A stretch of 64,000 nt of DNA from Rhodobacterales bacterium (GCA_002748285.1 PDSA01000028.1:62001-126000), one strand, 5' to 3'; counted from the first letter of the stretch, positions 38,876 to 51,403 are shown. Notes: generated from the sequence alone by a model not told the origin. Translations and numbers: made by a program.

Positions 38876-39598
38876 ATGCTAAGATGGAGAATGGTAAATT
38901 TGCTCCAACACTTCAGCCAATCCAGACGCCTTTCATGGTCCTACCCGGCGGCCCTGCTGCTTGGCTTGAGCCTTGCCGGCGCTGCAGCCGGGTCGGGCCT
39001 TGCCCCTGCCCAGTCTTTGCGCCCGCTCAACCGCCCTGCCCCAACCCACGGCGCTGAACAGCCAGATAGCGCTTGGGCGAGCAAGCTGATCGCAAACGCC
39101 CGCAGCCAGATCGGCGTGACGCTGATCTATGATGGCCGCTATCAGAAACTGGATTTCCCCAATGGCGATATTGACCGCCTGCGCGGGGTTTGCACAGACG
39201 TGGTGATCCGCGCCTTGCGGGATGCGCATGGGGTGGACCTACAATCAGAGGTCAACCGCGATATGAAGGCGCATTTCGCCGCCTATCCGAAAAAATGGGG
39301 CCTGAAAACCACCGACCGCAATATCGACCACCGCCGGGTGCCCAATCTACGCACCTATTTCCGCCGTCAGGGGGCCGAACTGCCGATCAGCGACCGTGCC
39401 TCCGACTATAAGCCCGGCGATCTGGTCACCTGGAGGCTGACAGGCAACCTGCCTCATATCGGCATTGTCAGCGACCGGATGAACACCGATCACAGCCGCC
39501 CGCTGATCATCCACAATGTCGGCTATGGCACGCAGGAGGTAGATGTGCTGTTTGCCTATGACATCACCGGGCATTACCGCCTACAGCCGGGCAAATAG
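38876..39598 (+). CDS. DUF1287 domain protein
   Basis: ATG 38876 (GAGGGGGC upstream) gives about 240 residues with an N-terminal signal-anchor (PAALLLGLSLAGAAAG). The DUF1287 domain follows: ARSQIGVTLIYDGRYQKLDFPNGD, GVCTDVVIRALR, GDLVTWRL and IIHNVGYGTQ. The Cys and His suggest an NlpC/P60-like hydrolase fold, but activity is not demonstrated for the family. Confidence 0.85.
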   Translation: MLRWRMVNLLQHFSQSRRLSWSYPAALLLGLSLAGAAAGSGLAPAQSLRPLNRPAPTHGAEQPDSAWASKLIANARSQIGVTLIYDGRYQKLDFPNGDIDRLRGVCTDVVIRALRDAHGVDLQSEVNRDMKAHFAAYPKKWGLKTTDRNIDHRRVPNLRTYFRRQGAELPISDRASDYKPGDLVTWRLTGNLPHIGIVSDRMNTDHSRPLIIHNVGYGTQEVDVLFAYDITGHYRLQPGK

Positions 39599-39644
39599 CA
39601 ACTCTGCCCTTTTCATTTCCGCCGCGGATCCCTATATTGGTCCT

Positions 39645-39963
39645 GTTCCCGTGTGGAACTATGAACATAAACGCGCTCGTAATAAGCGGATCGGACCCGG
39701 GGGCGGTACCCGGCGGCTCCACCAAATATCCTGTCGTTTGCGGGATCAGGGGGCCGAAACAGGATCGACGAACGTCTAAAGGGGTTAGCTTTGTTTCGGT
39801 GAGATACCACCGTTATCGGTTCGATTTAAGCTAGTTGCAAACGACAACAAAGCTCCGATGGCTCTGGCTGCTTAAGCAGTCCGAAAAGTCGAAATCTCAA
39901 GTCCTTACGCCTAGCAGCCTAAGGCGGGGTTTGCAGGTACCTGGCAACAGAAACCTGCGCTTT
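39645..39963 (+). ncRNA. ssrA: Transfer-messenger RNA, circularly permuted two-piece form
   Basis: The acceptor piece comes first, with the T-arm region and CGGCTCCACCA ending at 39724. A short excised linker follows. The coding piece begins at about 39750 with GGGGCCGAAACAGGATCGACG. GGGGCCG pairs with CGGCTCC of the first piece (one G-U). The tag reading frame 39837-39875 encodes ANDNKAPMALAA and stops with TAA. A terminator-like hairpin GCAGGT/ACCTGC with T residues closes the gene. The outer ends are approximate. The order 3' half before 5' half is the alphaproteobacterial permutation. Confidence 0.93.
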
Positions 39964-40039
39964 TCAGTGCCAGCGACACATAATTAAGCCATTGACTTTT
40001 GAGCGAAAATCCGGTTCAGGTAAATCCTGATTAAATTGG

Positions 40040-40053
40040 TTGGTTTTGATCAA
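40040..40053 (+). promoter_or_regulatory. FNR/NnrR-type box upstream of nirK
   Basis: TTGGTTTTGATCAA matches the Crp/FNR-family consensus TTGAT-N4-ATCAA with one mismatch. It lies 48 bases before the nirK start. In denitrifying alphaproteobacteria nirK is activated through such a site by NnrR in response to NO and low oxygen. Confidence 0.7.
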
Positions 40054-40101
40054 TTTTTCATTTCCACCGACCACATATGAACCATCCACAAGGAGACCAC
40101 C

Positions 40102-41226
40102 ATGATTACGAGAAGAGCTGCGCTTGCAGGGGCGGCACTGGTTGCTGCATCGCCATTTGTTGTGTCCAAAGCATCCGCAGGAAGCGAGGCTGCAGATACC
40201 TCTGGTGCTGCGCCCGTTGATCTGTCCAGCCTGCCTCGGGTCAAGCAAAAACTGGCGGTGCCGCCATTCGTGCATGAGCATGAACAGGTCGCCACGTCTG
40301 GCCCGAAAATTGTTGAATTTGAAATGACCATCATTGAAAAAGAACTTGAGATTGACGATGGGGTTTTCGTGCAGGCGATGACCTTTAATGGCTCGGTCCC
40401 CGGTCCGATGATGGTGGTTCACGAGGGCGATTATCTGGAGTTGACCCTAATCAACCCTGAAACCAACGAATTGCAGCACAATATCGACTTCCACGCGTCG
40501 ACCGGTGCGTTGGGCGGCGGCGGGCTGACCCTGATCAACCCCGGTGAAAAAGTGGTTCTGCGGTTCAAGGCCACCCGTCCCGGCACCTTTGTCTATCACT
40601 GCGCCCCCGGTGGGCCCATGATCCCATGGCATGTGGTGTCTGGCATGGTTGGTGCCGTGATGGTTCTGCCCCGCGATGGGCTGCGCGATCAAAATGGCGA
40701 TCCAATTCGCTATGATAAAGTCTATTACGTTGGCGAGCATGACTTCTATGTGCCAAAAGACGAAGAAGGCAATTACAAGCGCTATGAAAGCGCCGGTGAG
40801 GGCTATGACGATATGGTCGAAGTCATGCAGGGTCTGATCCCGACTCACGAGGTCTTTAACGGCCGGGTTGGCGCTCTGACCGGTGAGGGCGCGATGAAAG
40901 CCAAGGTTGGCGAACGCGTGCTGTTCATCCATTCGCAAGGCAACCGCGACACCCGTCCGCATATCATCGGCGGCCATGGCGATCAGGTCTGGGAGCTGGG
41001 CAAATTCAACAACAAGCCCGATGTTGATCTGGAAACCTGGCTCATCCGCGGTGGTTCGGCCGGGGCGGCGCTTTACAAGTTCCTGCAGCCCGGGGTTTAC
41101 GCCTATGTGAACCACAACCTGATCGAAGCGGTGCATCTGGGCGCCACCGGTCACGTGGTGGTCGAAGGGGATTGGGACAATGATCTGATGGAACAGGTCG
41201 TGGCCCCCTCGCCGATCAACGAGTGA
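40102..41226 (+). CDS. nirK: Copper-containing nitrite reductase
   Basis: The 374-residue protein has a Tat-like leader ([15 protein letters not shown]). Copper ligands are visible: [11 protein letters not shown] (type 1 and type 2 His plus the catalytic Asp), [20 protein letters not shown] (type 2 His, type 1 Cys, His and Met) and YVNHNLIEA (type 2 His). The second catalytic His is in IIGGHGD. It reduces nitrite to NO in the periplasm. nirV follows; no NO reductase genes are in view. Confidence 0.97.
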   Translation: MITRRAALAGAALVAASPFVVSKASAGSEAADTSGAAPVDLSSLPRVKQKLAVPPFVHEHEQVATSGPKIVEFEMTIIEKELEIDDGVFVQAMTFNGSVPGPMMVVHEGDYLELTLINPETNELQHNIDFHASTGALGGGGLTLINPGEKVVLRFKATRPGTFVYHCAPGGPMIPWHVVSGMVGAVMVLPRDGLRDQNGDPIRYDKVYYVGEHDFYVPKDEEGNYKRYESAGEGYDDMVEVMQGLIPTHEVFNGRVGALTGEGAMKAKVGERVLFIHSQGNRDTRPHIIGGHGDQVWELGKFNNKPDVDLETWLIRGGSAGAALYKFLQPGVYAYVNHNLIEAVHLGATGHVVVEGDWDNDLMEQVVAPSPINE

Positions 41227-41275
41227 TCGGGGGGGCTTCGGTTGCAGCCTCTGTAACCGGCCAAATATAGCAACA

Positions 41276-41297
41276 GAGTGGCCTGTCCGGGCCACTC
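41276..41297 (+). promoter_or_regulatory. Stable hairpin between nirK and nirV
   Basis: The perfect 8-bp+ stem GAGTGGCC/GGCCACTC has no T run. It probably protects or partially separates the nirK message from nirV. Confidence 0.5.
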
Positions 41298-41322
41298 TTC
41301 ACCGCCGTCTGGAGTAAATACG

Positions 41323-42144
41323 ATGAAACCTAACTTACTTTGGGCCGGTTTGCCTGTGGTCGTTGGCGGCCTGGCACTGATCGGGTATCTGAATATGGAT
41401 CGCATATTCCCCCCCGAAATCACCGATCTTCCCGAGCTGGTCGAGATCCCCGCCGGCACCTTTCATTTTCGGATGAACGGGCAGTTCAGGGTCGGCAAAC
41501 ATATCGTTGATGCCCCCTTGCAAGAGCTGACCGACCAGCCGCCGCTGACGGTGATGAAATACCATGTCAGCCAGGCCGAATATGCGCGCTGCGTGGCGGA
41601 TGGGGCGTGTGAAGAGACCGTTGTCAAGCCCGGTGAAAATCTGCCTCAGGTGATGATCAGCTATTACGATGCCCGGGCCTATGCCAAATGGTTTTCCGAA
41701 AAGACCCGGCTGCATTGGCGCTTGCCAAGCGCACTTGAGTTTCAGCGTTACGCTGGAGATGCGTATATTGATCTGTCATTGGGCGATATGGATGATGAAG
41801 ATGACCCCGCGCAACGCTGGATTGCCGAATATCTGCAACAAAGCGAATTGCGCCGCGAGCGCGAGTTGAATTTGTATGAGCTGGGGACAGCGGGCGAGAA
41901 CAATTTCGGCGTGGCTGATGTTGCTTCCAATGTCTGGGAGTGGACCGATACCTGCTATTATAACGTCAAGCTGGACAGTGACGGCAAAACCGTGCTGGAC
42001 AGGTTCGAAAACTGCGCCGTGCGCGCGGCCGAAGGCAAACACACCGCCTATATCATCGAGTTTGTCCGGGATGCCAATGTCGGCGGCTGTGCGGTGGGGG
42101 TTCCGCCCGATTTCCTTGGGTTCCGGCTGATTCTCGACGGATAG
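41323..42144 (+). CDS. nirV: NirV, formylglycine-generating-enzyme-like protein
   Basis: The 273-residue protein has an N-terminal membrane anchor (LWAGLPVVVGGLALIGYL) and a SUMF1/FGE-sulfatase domain (ELVEIPAGTFHFRMNG, VSQAEYARCVADG, WRLPSALEFQRYAGDA, NVWEWTDTCY, LGFRLILDG). nirV accompanies nirK in many denitrifiers; its role is unproven. ATG 41323 follows GGAG. Confidence 0.9.
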   Translation: MKPNLLWAGLPVVVGGLALIGYLNMDRIFPPEITDLPELVEIPAGTFHFRMNGQFRVGKHIVDAPLQELTDQPPLTVMKYHVSQAEYARCVADGACEETVVKPGENLPQVMISYYDARAYAKWFSEKTRLHWRLPSALEFQRYAGDAYIDLSLGDMDDEDDPAQRWIAEYLQQSELRRERELNLYELGTAGENNFGVADVASNVWEWTDTCYYNVKLDSDGKTVLDRFENCAVRAAEGKHTAYIIEFVRDANVGGCAVGVPPDFLGFRLILDG

Positions 42145-42157
42145 GGGCAGCCCTCCT

Positions 42158-42967
42158 TTACATTGCCGAAGCTACCATCTGCTGGCAATGCTGGGCCAGC
42201 GCCTTGCGATCAGCAAAATCCGCCACCGCCACCGGCGGGTGGAAACTGAGTTGCACCGCCCCCTGCCGGCGCATCGCCAGCACCTTAATCAGATGTGGCG
42301 CCAGCTGCATGTCTCCCCACCAGCCATAAAAACGCGGCTCTTGCCCCTCGGGCGCGTGGTATTTCACCGTGACCGGCTGGATATACAGTTGATCCCGCAA
42401 ATCCGGCTGGAAATAGGCCTGAAACAGGGTGGATTTAAACGCCAGCACCCGCAAGCCATCGGTCGAGGTGCCTTCGGGGAAAAACAGCAATTTATGCCCG
42501 GCCAGCAGGCGTTTTTCGAAAATCTGCAAATGGGTTTTCGCATCGGTTGCGCGCCGCGCAATAAACACCGTCCCTGTGGCCCGCGCCAGCCAACCGACCA
42601 GCGGCCAGCCCGAGACTTCGGATTTGGCCACAAAATACATCCGCATCACAGAATTCAGCACGAAAATATCCAGCCACGAAGAATGATTGCTGACAATCGC
42701 GCCGTTCTGCGTCATGCAATCTCCTTTAACTTTGATCTGCAAGCCAATGATAAATAGTGATATTTTACATACTATCTGCGTAATAAATGGCGTGATCGGT
42801 CGCCTTAGCCCCCAAATCGGGCGTTCGATCAGGCGCAACAGCAGCTTTAGCGCCAACCCGCCAAACACCACCAAAAACAACAAAACACAACGGATCACCG
42901 CCCGGACCCAGCCTAGTGGGCCGATCCTGACCGGGGCGGGCTCTTCTTCGGGATACCAGATGCTCAT
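42158..42967 (-). CDS. olsA: 1-acyl-sn-glycerol-3-phosphate acyltransferase family (OlsA-like)
   Basis: The 269-residue protein has an N-terminal hydrophobic stretch, the catalytic NHSSWLD (NHx4D) motif and FPEGTS. It overlaps the olsB-like gene by four bases. OlsA adds the ester-linked fatty acid to lyso-ornithine lipid. A general PlsC role in phospholipid synthesis is the alternative. Confidence 0.85.
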   Translation of the reverse strand: MSIWYPEEEPAPVRIGPLGWVRAVIRCVLLFLVVFGGLALKLLLRLIERPIWGLRRPITPFITQIVCKISLFIIGLQIKVKGDCMTQNGAIVSNHSSWLDIFVLNSVMRMYFVAKSEVSGWPLVGWLARATGTVFIARRATDAKTHLQIFEKRLLAGHKLLFFPEGTSTDGLRVLAFKSTLFQAYFQPDLRDQLYIQPVTVKYHAPEGQEPRFYGWWGDMQLAPHLIKVLAMRRQGAVQLSFHPPVAVADFADRKALAQHCQQMVASAM

Positions 42968-43749
42968 CCCCGGCGGCCTTTGGTATAGAGGCTGCGCTGC
43001 TTGTCGCTGACCTTATCGGCTTCCATCATCACCAACACATCCGCGGTGTTAAAGCTGTGGTCGATATAAACCCCCTCGCCCACACAGCCGCCCAGCCGCA
43101 GATACGCCTTGATCAGAGTCGGCATCTGCCGCAGCGCCCGACGGGCATCAATCTGATCGGCGGCCATCAGATCCATGCTGTGAAAATCAGCCTCCTTCAC
43201 TCGCACCCGCAGCGACTCGCGGGCCAGATGGTTGTGATGTAGATAGGCCAGAGGCTCGGCAATCGGGGCCAGATCGGTGCCGTGAAAGCTGGCCACACCG
43301 AACAGGATATCAATCTGGTGCTGGCAGACATAAGCCCCCAGCCCGTTCCACAGATGATACATCGCCGCAGAGCCCCGGTAATCTTTGCGCACACAAGAGC
43401 GCCCCAGCTCCAGCAGCCGTGCGCCGCTGTGTTTCAGCTTGTCCAGATCATATTCATGGTCCGAATAGAACCCGCCGGCCTGCGCGGCCATATCGCTGCG
43501 CAACAGCCGATACACCCCAACCACGGCCCGATCAGATCCCGTAGGCTGGCGTTTGTCGATCAGCAGCAAATGGTCGAAATACGCATCAAACGCATCCCGC
43601 TCCAGCCGGTTATCGTGATCGACCATCGGCCCATCCCCGCCCAGCTCGGCGATGAACACCTCATAGCGCAAGCGCTGCGCCGCCCGCAGATCCGCAGGGG
43701 TTTTGGCCAAGCGCAAATCGAAATTCGGATTGTCAGCCTTCATATGCAT
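42964..43749 (-). CDS. olsB: Ornithine-acyl-[ACP] N-acyltransferase (OlsB-like GNAT)
   Basis: The 261-residue GNAT-fold protein has RLRYEVFIAELGG, FDHLLLID, LLELGRSCVRKDYRG and IDILFGVASFHGTD, as in OlsB (formerly annotated hemolysin). It forms lyso-ornithine lipid from ornithine and acyl-ACP. With olsA it makes the phosphate-free ornithine membrane lipid. An in-frame ATG at 43743 is an equal start candidate. Confidence 0.88.
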   Translation of the reverse strand: MHMKADNPNFDLRLAKTPADLRAAQRLRYEVFIAELGGDGPMVDHDNRLERDAFDAYFDHLLLIDKRQPTGSDRAVVGVYRLLRSDMAAQAGGFYSDHEYDLDKLKHSGARLLELGRSCVRKDYRGSAAMYHLWNGLGAYVCQHQIDILFGVASFHGTDLAPIAEPLAYLHHNHLARESLRVRVKEADFHSMDLMAADQIDARRALRQMPTLIKAYLRLGGCVGEGVYIDHSFNTADVLVMMEADKVSDKQRSLYTKGRRG

Positions 43750-44157
43750 TGGGGCCTTTAATTCTGTTCACTTCCTTGGTCTACGGATTGCAAGCGCCGA
43801 TGGCAATAATGCTTTCAGGCATGTTTCGTTTGACACGCCCCAGAGTTGTGCTATTTTCTCGCGAATCGCGCAAAGGCGCATGAGCCGCAACGTATATGAA
43901 AGTAAAGAGTGCCCAACAAAAATAAGAATATGTAAAGAGTAAAAAGCGTCTGTAATCAATATGTTAAACGCAGTTGTTTATGTTGATTTATCCAGGCGGT
44001 TCCCCAAAACACCTTCCCTATGATCTGGTCTGGCCATTGGCCGGTTAAATTTGTCTGAAATTAACCGGTTTTTTACCAGCACTATATTAATTGAGGCCGA
44101 AAATCGGCGACCCACAGAGATGCTCTCAGGTAAAACGAATACAGGACAAGCACAGAG
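43750..44157. other. Intergenic region between olsB and chpT
   Basis: These 408 bases between divergent genes have no convincing ORF. An A/T-rich stretch near 43900-43990 probably carries promoters for both directions. The strong plus-strand terminator hairpin at 44041-44074 lies between any distal promoter and chpT. Confidence 0.5.
44041..44074 (+). terminator. Terminator hairpin in the chpT upstream region
   Basis: CCGGTTAAATTT pairs with AAATTAACCGG around a short loop and TTTTTT follows. It points toward chpT from 84 bases upstream, with no recognised plus-strand gene before it. Confidence 0.7.
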
Positions 44158-44754
44158 ATGAACACGGAAAAAGACATTGCGGCCTTGATTGGCTCGCGCA
44201 TTTGCCATGATCTGATCAGCCCGATCGGGGCGATTGGCAACGGGGTTGAGCTGCTGAGCATGGCCGGCAGCGTCAGCGGGCCAGAGATGTCGTTGATCAG
44301 TGAAAGTGTGGCCAATGCCAATGCCCGCATCCGGTTTTTCCGCATCGCCTTTGGGGCGGCGCAAAAGGGGCAGATCATTGGTCAGGACGAGGTTGCCGCC
44401 ATCATTCGTGACCTCAACCAGTCGGGGCGTGTTCAGATCGAGTGGAGCAGCGACACCACCCTGCCCCGCGATCAGGTCAAGCTGGTGTTTTTGCTGATCC
44501 AATGCTGTGAATCAGCCATGCCCTATGGTGGCACAGTGAAGGTGCAGCGGCAGGATGAGCGCTGGGGACTGTCTTGCAACGGGCGCCGGATTCAGATTGA
44601 TCCGTTGCTGTGGCAAATGCTGATCTCAAACCAGCATATGCATGATGTGTCGCCCTCAAATGTGCATTTCGCATTGGTGCCGGGCGCGGTGCAGCAAAGC
44701 GGACGCGTGTTGCAAACCGAGTTGAGCGATTCCGAAATTACCCTGCAATTCTAG
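44158..44754 (+). CDS. chpT: Histidine phosphotransferase ChpT
   Basis: The 198-residue protein has SRICHDLISPIGAIGNGVELL, the DHp-like helix with the phosphorylated His, followed by a degenerate ATPase-like domain. ChpT passes phosphate from CckA to CtrA and CpdR. In Rhodobacteraceae this pathway governs motility, gene transfer agents and related traits rather than being essential. Confidence 0.9.
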   Translation: MNTEKDIAALIGSRICHDLISPIGAIGNGVELLSMAGSVSGPEMSLISESVANANARIRFFRIAFGAAQKGQIIGQDEVAAIIRDLNQSGRVQIEWSSDTTLPRDQVKLVFLLIQCCESAMPYGGTVKVQRQDERWGLSCNGRRIQIDPLLWQMLISNQHMHDVSPSNVHFALVPGAVQQSGRVLQTELSDSEITLQF

Positions 44755-44784
44755 GGCATTATGAAGTCTTGTTGATGTTATACT

Positions 44785-46038
44785 TTAGGGTCGCACCGTT
44801 CCCTCACCCGTGACCATATATTTGAAACTGGTCAGCTGCTCGGCCCCCACAGGCCCGCGGGCGTGCATTTTGCCGGTGGCGATGCCGATCTCGGCGCCCA
44901 TACCGAACTCGCCACCATCGGCAAATTGAGTCGAAGCATTCTGCATCAGAATAGCACTGTCCAGATGTTCAAAAAAGCGCTCGGCCGCGGCCTGATCCTC
45001 GGTCATGATCGCATCGGTGTGGTTCGAGCCATAACGCCGGATATGCGCCACCGCCTGATCCAGATCATCCACCAGACGGGCAGCGATGATCATATCGGAA
45101 AACTCATGGCCGAAATCGGAGTCAGAGGCAGGCTTGCTACCCTTGAGGCCGTCACCCACGCGCACCTCGACTCCGGCGGCGATCAGATCATCAATCACCG
45201 TCTGGCCAATCTCGGCAGCATCACGATGGATCAACAAACACTCTGCCGCGCCGCAGATCCCGGGTCGGCGGGTTTTGGCGTTCATCACCACGGCGCGGGT
45301 TTTCTCAGGATCAGCCGCCGCGTCGATATAGATATGCACGATGCCCTCCAGATGGGCAAAAACCGGCACCCGGGCTTCGCGCTGCACCAGCCCGACCAGC
45401 CCCTTGCCGCCACGGGGCACGATCACGTCGATGCAATCGGTCATGGTTAACATCTGCTGCACCGCCGCCCGGTCGCGGGTGGGCACCAGCTGGATCGCAT
45501 CGGCGGGCAACCCGGCCGCTTTCAGCCCCTGCACCAGCGCGGCATGGATCGCCATCGAAGAATGGAAGCTCTCAGAGCCGCCGCGCAAAATCACCGCATT
45601 GCCGGATTTCAGGCACAGCGCCCCGGCATCGGCCGTCACATTGGGGCGGCTTTCATAGATCACCCCAATCACCCCCAAAGGCGTGCGCACCCGTTTGATA
45701 TGCAGCCCGCTGGGCCGATCCCATTGCGCGATCACCTCGCCCACCGGATCCTTTTGCTCGGCGACATTGCGCACCCCGTCGGCCATGCCCTGAATGCGGT
45801 TCTCATCCAGCATCAGCCGGTCCAGCATCGCCGCGCTCAAGCCCTTGTCGCGGCCATATTCCATATCCTTGGCATTGGCGGCCAGAATATCGGCGCGGTT
45901 CTCCCAAATCGCATCCGCCGCCGCCATCAGCGCCCGTTGCTTATCCGCAGCGCTGGCGCGGGCCAGATGCGCGGCGGCGGCCTTGGCACGTTGGCCGAGA
46001 TCGGCCATCACTTCGGGGATGTTGTGTTGCTGGGTCAT
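44785..46038 (-). CDS. proA: Glutamate-5-semialdehyde dehydrogenase (gamma-glutamyl phosphate reductase)
   Basis: The 417-residue aldehyde-dehydrogenase-fold protein has [29 protein letters not shown], the catalytic Cys in [13 protein letters not shown] and [23 protein letters not shown]-like C-terminal sequence. It reduces glutamyl phosphate in proline synthesis. It lies 42 bases after proB on the same strand. Confidence 0.96.
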   Translation of the reverse strand: MTQQHNIPEVMADLGQRAKAAAAHLARASAADKQRALMAAADAIWENRADILAANAKDMEYGRDKGLSAAMLDRLMLDENRIQGMADGVRNVAEQKDPVGEVIAQWDRPSGLHIKRVRTPLGVIGVIYESRPNVTADAGALCLKSGNAVILRGGSESFHSSMAIHAALVQGLKAAGLPADAIQLVPTRDRAAVQQMLTMTDCIDVIVPRGGKGLVGLVQREARVPVFAHLEGIVHIYIDAAADPEKTRAVVMNAKTRRPGICGAAECLLIHRDAAEIGQTVIDDLIAAGVEVRVGDGLKGSKPASDSDFGHEFSDMIIAARLVDDLDQAVAHIRRYGSNHTDAIMTEDQAAAERFFEHLDSAILMQNASTQFADGGEFGMGAEIGIATGKMHARGPVGAEQLTSFKYMVTGEGTVRP

Positions 46039-46080
46039 GTTCGGGCCTTTCAGCAGAGATGTAAATACGGGTTTGCCCGC

Positions 46081-48769
<2,689 letters not shown>

Positions 48770-48772
48770 GAG

Positions 48773-49312
48773 TTAGTCCAGTTTCTTAATGTAAGTCCAG
48801 GTTGCCACATTGGCCCCGCGTGCCACCGAAAAGGTCTCGGCATCGCCGATATATTCAAAGCCGGCATTGGTCAGCACCCGGGCCGAGGCCGGATTGTCCT
48901 GAAACACCTGCGCAAAGATCGACTTGCAGCCATCGGGGTTGGCATCCAGAATCGCATGGATCGCCTCAGAGGCATAGCCCGTATTCCAAAAGGCCGGGGC
49001 CACCCAGTAGGAGATCTCGGATTGATCGCCGTTGATATCTTCAAGGCAGACCAGCCCCAGCAATTCGGCGTGGCTCTGGGCCGAGCCATCCATGATCCAG
49101 ACATGCTGATTGCTCTCGCCGGCCTGCACGCGGGCGATGAAATCTTCTGTGATTCCCGGCGGTAGAGGGTGCGGGATGGTCCGCGAAGCATTGGCAATGC
49201 GGGCATCGCTGGCGTGAAGCTCCAGCAGGCCGGCATCGGATTTCTGCAAAGGACGCAGGGCAAAGCGGCGGGTCTGGATGACCGGCTGATTTGCGATGGT
49301 TTCATGTTTCAT
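48773..49312 (-). CDS. GNAT family N-acetyltransferase, paralogue
   Basis: ATG 49312 (AGGAG upstream) gives 179 residues with TRRFALRPLQKSDAGLL, FWNTGYASEAI and VFQDNPASARVLTNAGFEYIGD. It resembles the next gene in plan and is probably a tandem duplicate that has diverged. The pair sits between the ribosomal genes and obgE, a common Rhodobacteraceae arrangement. Confidence 0.86.
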   Translation of the reverse strand: MKHETIANQPVIQTRRFALRPLQKSDAGLLELHASDARIANASRTIPHPLPPGITEDFIARVQAGESNQHVWIMDGSAQSHAELLGLVCLEDINGDQSEISYWVAPAFWNTGYASEAIHAILDANPDGCKSIFAQVFQDNPASARVLTNAGFEYIGDAETFSVARGANVATWTYIKKLD

Positions 49313-49422
49313 GAGCGATTGCTCCTGTAAGAACCGCGTGGCCATTCACAGCCCTTCGGAACGAAAAAGGACCGGCGCTGACACCGATCCTCTTATATGT
49401 TGGTCACCTTGTGAGGGTCGGC

Positions 49423-49692
49423 TTATTCCGCGGCCTCGGCTGCCGGAACAACCGAAACAAAGGTGCGGCGTTTCAGACCTTTGTGAAAGGTCACATTGCC
49501 CTGGACGGTGGCGTAAATCGTGTGATCACGACCCATGCCAACCCCTTTGCCGGGGAACATTTTGGTGCCGCGCTGGCGCAAAATGATGTTGCCGGGGATC
49601 ACGGTTTCACCGCCGAATTTCTTTACACCAAGGCGACGGCCCGCGCTGTCGCGTCCATTACGGGATGAACCACCTGCTTTTTTATGTGCCAT
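49423..49692 (-). CDS. rpmA: 50S ribosomal protein L27
   Basis: From ATG 49692 the 89-residue protein reads [20 protein letters not shown] and contains [21 protein letters not shown]. The extended N-terminus reaches the peptidyl-transferase centre. It is 11 bases downstream of rplU. Confidence 0.97.
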   Translation of the reverse strand: MAHKKAGGSSRNGRDSAGRRLGVKKFGGETVIPGNIILRQRGTKMFPGKGVGMGRDHTIYATVQGNVTFHKGLKRRTFVSVVPAAEAAE

Positions 49693-49703
49693 CTTGTCTC
49701 TCC

Positions 49704-50357
49704 TTAGCTTTTCGCCAGTTTCTGAGCCTGTGCGACCCACTGTTCGCGCTCAATGCGGCCTTTGAACGACAGTTTTTCGTCCATCTCGGCGATATCTTTT
49801 TCCGTCCAGTCTGCGATCTGGGCGAAGGTTGTCACGCCCGCTGCATGCAGCTTTTTCTCAAGCGCCGGTCCAACGCCGGACAGTTGCTTCAGATCATCCG
49901 CAGCGGCCGGTTTTTTCGCAGCTGCCTTTGGCGCAGCCTTCTTTTCAGCCTTTTTCGCAGGCTTTTCAGCCTTGGCTGGTTTTGCCGCAGCCAGAGCCGC
50001 CGCCGAAACCGACCCAGTGCCGATTGCTGCCTTGACGCCGGACTTACCCGCGCCTTTTTCCAGAATCTCAGTAATACGCACCAGAGTCAACTTTTGACGG
50101 TGCCCTTTGGTGCGCTTGGAGCCATGCTTGCGGCGGCGCTTGACAAAGTGGATGACTTTTTCGCCCTTGATCTGTTCGATCACATCGGCCTGAACCGCAG
50201 CATCCTTGATGGTTGGGGTGCCAACCGTGCTGCCGATCATCAACACATCGTTAAACTGGACCTTTTCGCCCGCATCGGCTGCAATGCGTTCAATGCGCAG
50301 CACATCGCCGGCCTGAACCTTATATTGCTTGCCACCGGTTTTCATAACCGCAAACAT
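49704..50357 (-). CDS. rplU: 50S ribosomal protein L21 with C-terminal extension
   Basis: The first 100 residues are L21 ([18 protein letters not shown] ... [14 protein letters not shown]). A Lys/Ala-rich linker follows, and then a helix-hairpin-helix-like domain [30 protein letters not shown] ending at residue 217. The extension is not part of canonical L21. ATG 50357 is the family start. Confidence 0.95.
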   Translation of the reverse strand: MFAVMKTGGKQYKVQAGDVLRIERIAADAGEKVQFNDVLMIGSTVGTPTIKDAAVQADVIEQIKGEKVIHFVKRRRKHGSKRTKGHRQKLTLVRITEILEKGAGKSGVKAAIGTGSVSAAALAAAKPAKAEKPAKKAEKKAAPKAAAKKPAAADDLKQLSGVGPALEKKLHAAGVTTFAQIADWTEKDIAEMDEKLSFKGRIEREQWVAQAQKLAKS

Positions 50358-50578
50358 ATGGTATTCCTTCATTTTTTCCGCGTCCTGTGGCCCCCGAAGC
50401 CGGGCGTTTTGCTGATAGATCAGCGCCGTCAAACAGCGCGCCCCTCTGGGCGACATTACACACACCGGATGGGATCATTCCCATCAGGATGCGGGCTTAT
50501 CCGGGAAACGCGCGGCCATGTCAAGGGCCAATAGGGCCGGATCGGCAAAATCCGCGGCCATTTCTCGCCTATGCGATG

Positions 50579-51403
50579 TTACAGCTGCTTGCCCCGCAGA
50601 AACGGTGCCGCCGCCAGCCCCAGCGCCTGCGAGACCTGTTTGAACACCGCATCATAAGCCTCAAACTGCGCCCGGTTCAGCGCCCGCCCGGGCCCGGAAT
50701 TGCAAAACGCAATATAACGGCGCAGCTGCGCATCGCTCAGCGGTTCATAGGCCAGCGCCAGATAGGCAAACAGCCATTGGCGAATGTCGTGACCGATCCG
50801 GTCCTGATCCTGCCAGGTGTTGCGCAAAATATCCTCTTGGGTGATGTCGCGCTCAAACGCCCCGCCCTGCACCAGCCCCAAATTGAACGCATAACGCGCA
50901 TTCATCGTGTTGGACAGGTTGTAATCCAGCAGATCCCCCCGCTCGACCAGTTCTTGCAGCAGCTGAACCCGGTCCTCACCGGCCTGCACCATTTCGGCGA
51001 AATGCCGACGGCTGCGGGCCTCGGTTTCCGGGTCCAGAAACGCCCGCCGCGCCGACAGTTCCGAGGCGACGATCTGCTGGCCAAGGGGGCTCTGATAAAA
51101 GGCCAGCATCTGATCCAGCGGCTGATCGCCCAGCCCGGCCTGAAAATGATGCTCAAAGCCGTTTTGAATCAGTGCCGGGTCATAAAGCTGCGCGACAATA
51201 TGCGCCCAATCCGCCCCTCCCCGGCCTTGCAACAGCTGCTCATCCAGCTTTTGGCCATAGATCAGCCCTTCGTCGTGCAACAGGCTTAACAGCTGTTCGA
51301 TCTGCATCGCCTGCATCAGCGCCCGGCTCTGCGGGTTTTGCTGCGCCAGGGCGGCCAGTCCCAGCGGCAAGATCAGCAGAACAAGACAAAGACGTTTCAA
51401 CAC
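50579..51403 (-). CDS. DUF2059 domain protein, secreted
   Basis: A signal peptide (LVLLILPLGLAALA) precedes a helical protein of 274 residues. DUF2059-like segments are MLAFYQSPLGQQI and YIAFCNSGPGRALNRA. The function is unknown. The 221-base gap to rplU contains the ribosomal promoter region and nothing else obvious. Confidence 0.82.
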   Translation of the reverse strand: MLKRLCLVLLILPLGLAALAQQNPQSRALMQAMQIEQLLSLLHDEGLIYGQKLDEQLLQGRGGADWAHIVAQLYDPALIQNGFEHHFQAGLGDQPLDQMLAFYQSPLGQQIVASELSARRAFLDPETEARSRRHFAEMVQAGEDRVQLLQELVERGDLLDYNLSNTMNARYAFNLGLVQGGAFERDITQEDILRNTWQDQDRIGHDIRQWLFAYLALAYEPLSDAQLRRYIAFCNSGPGRALNRAQFEAYDAVFKQVSQALGLAAAPFLRGKQL

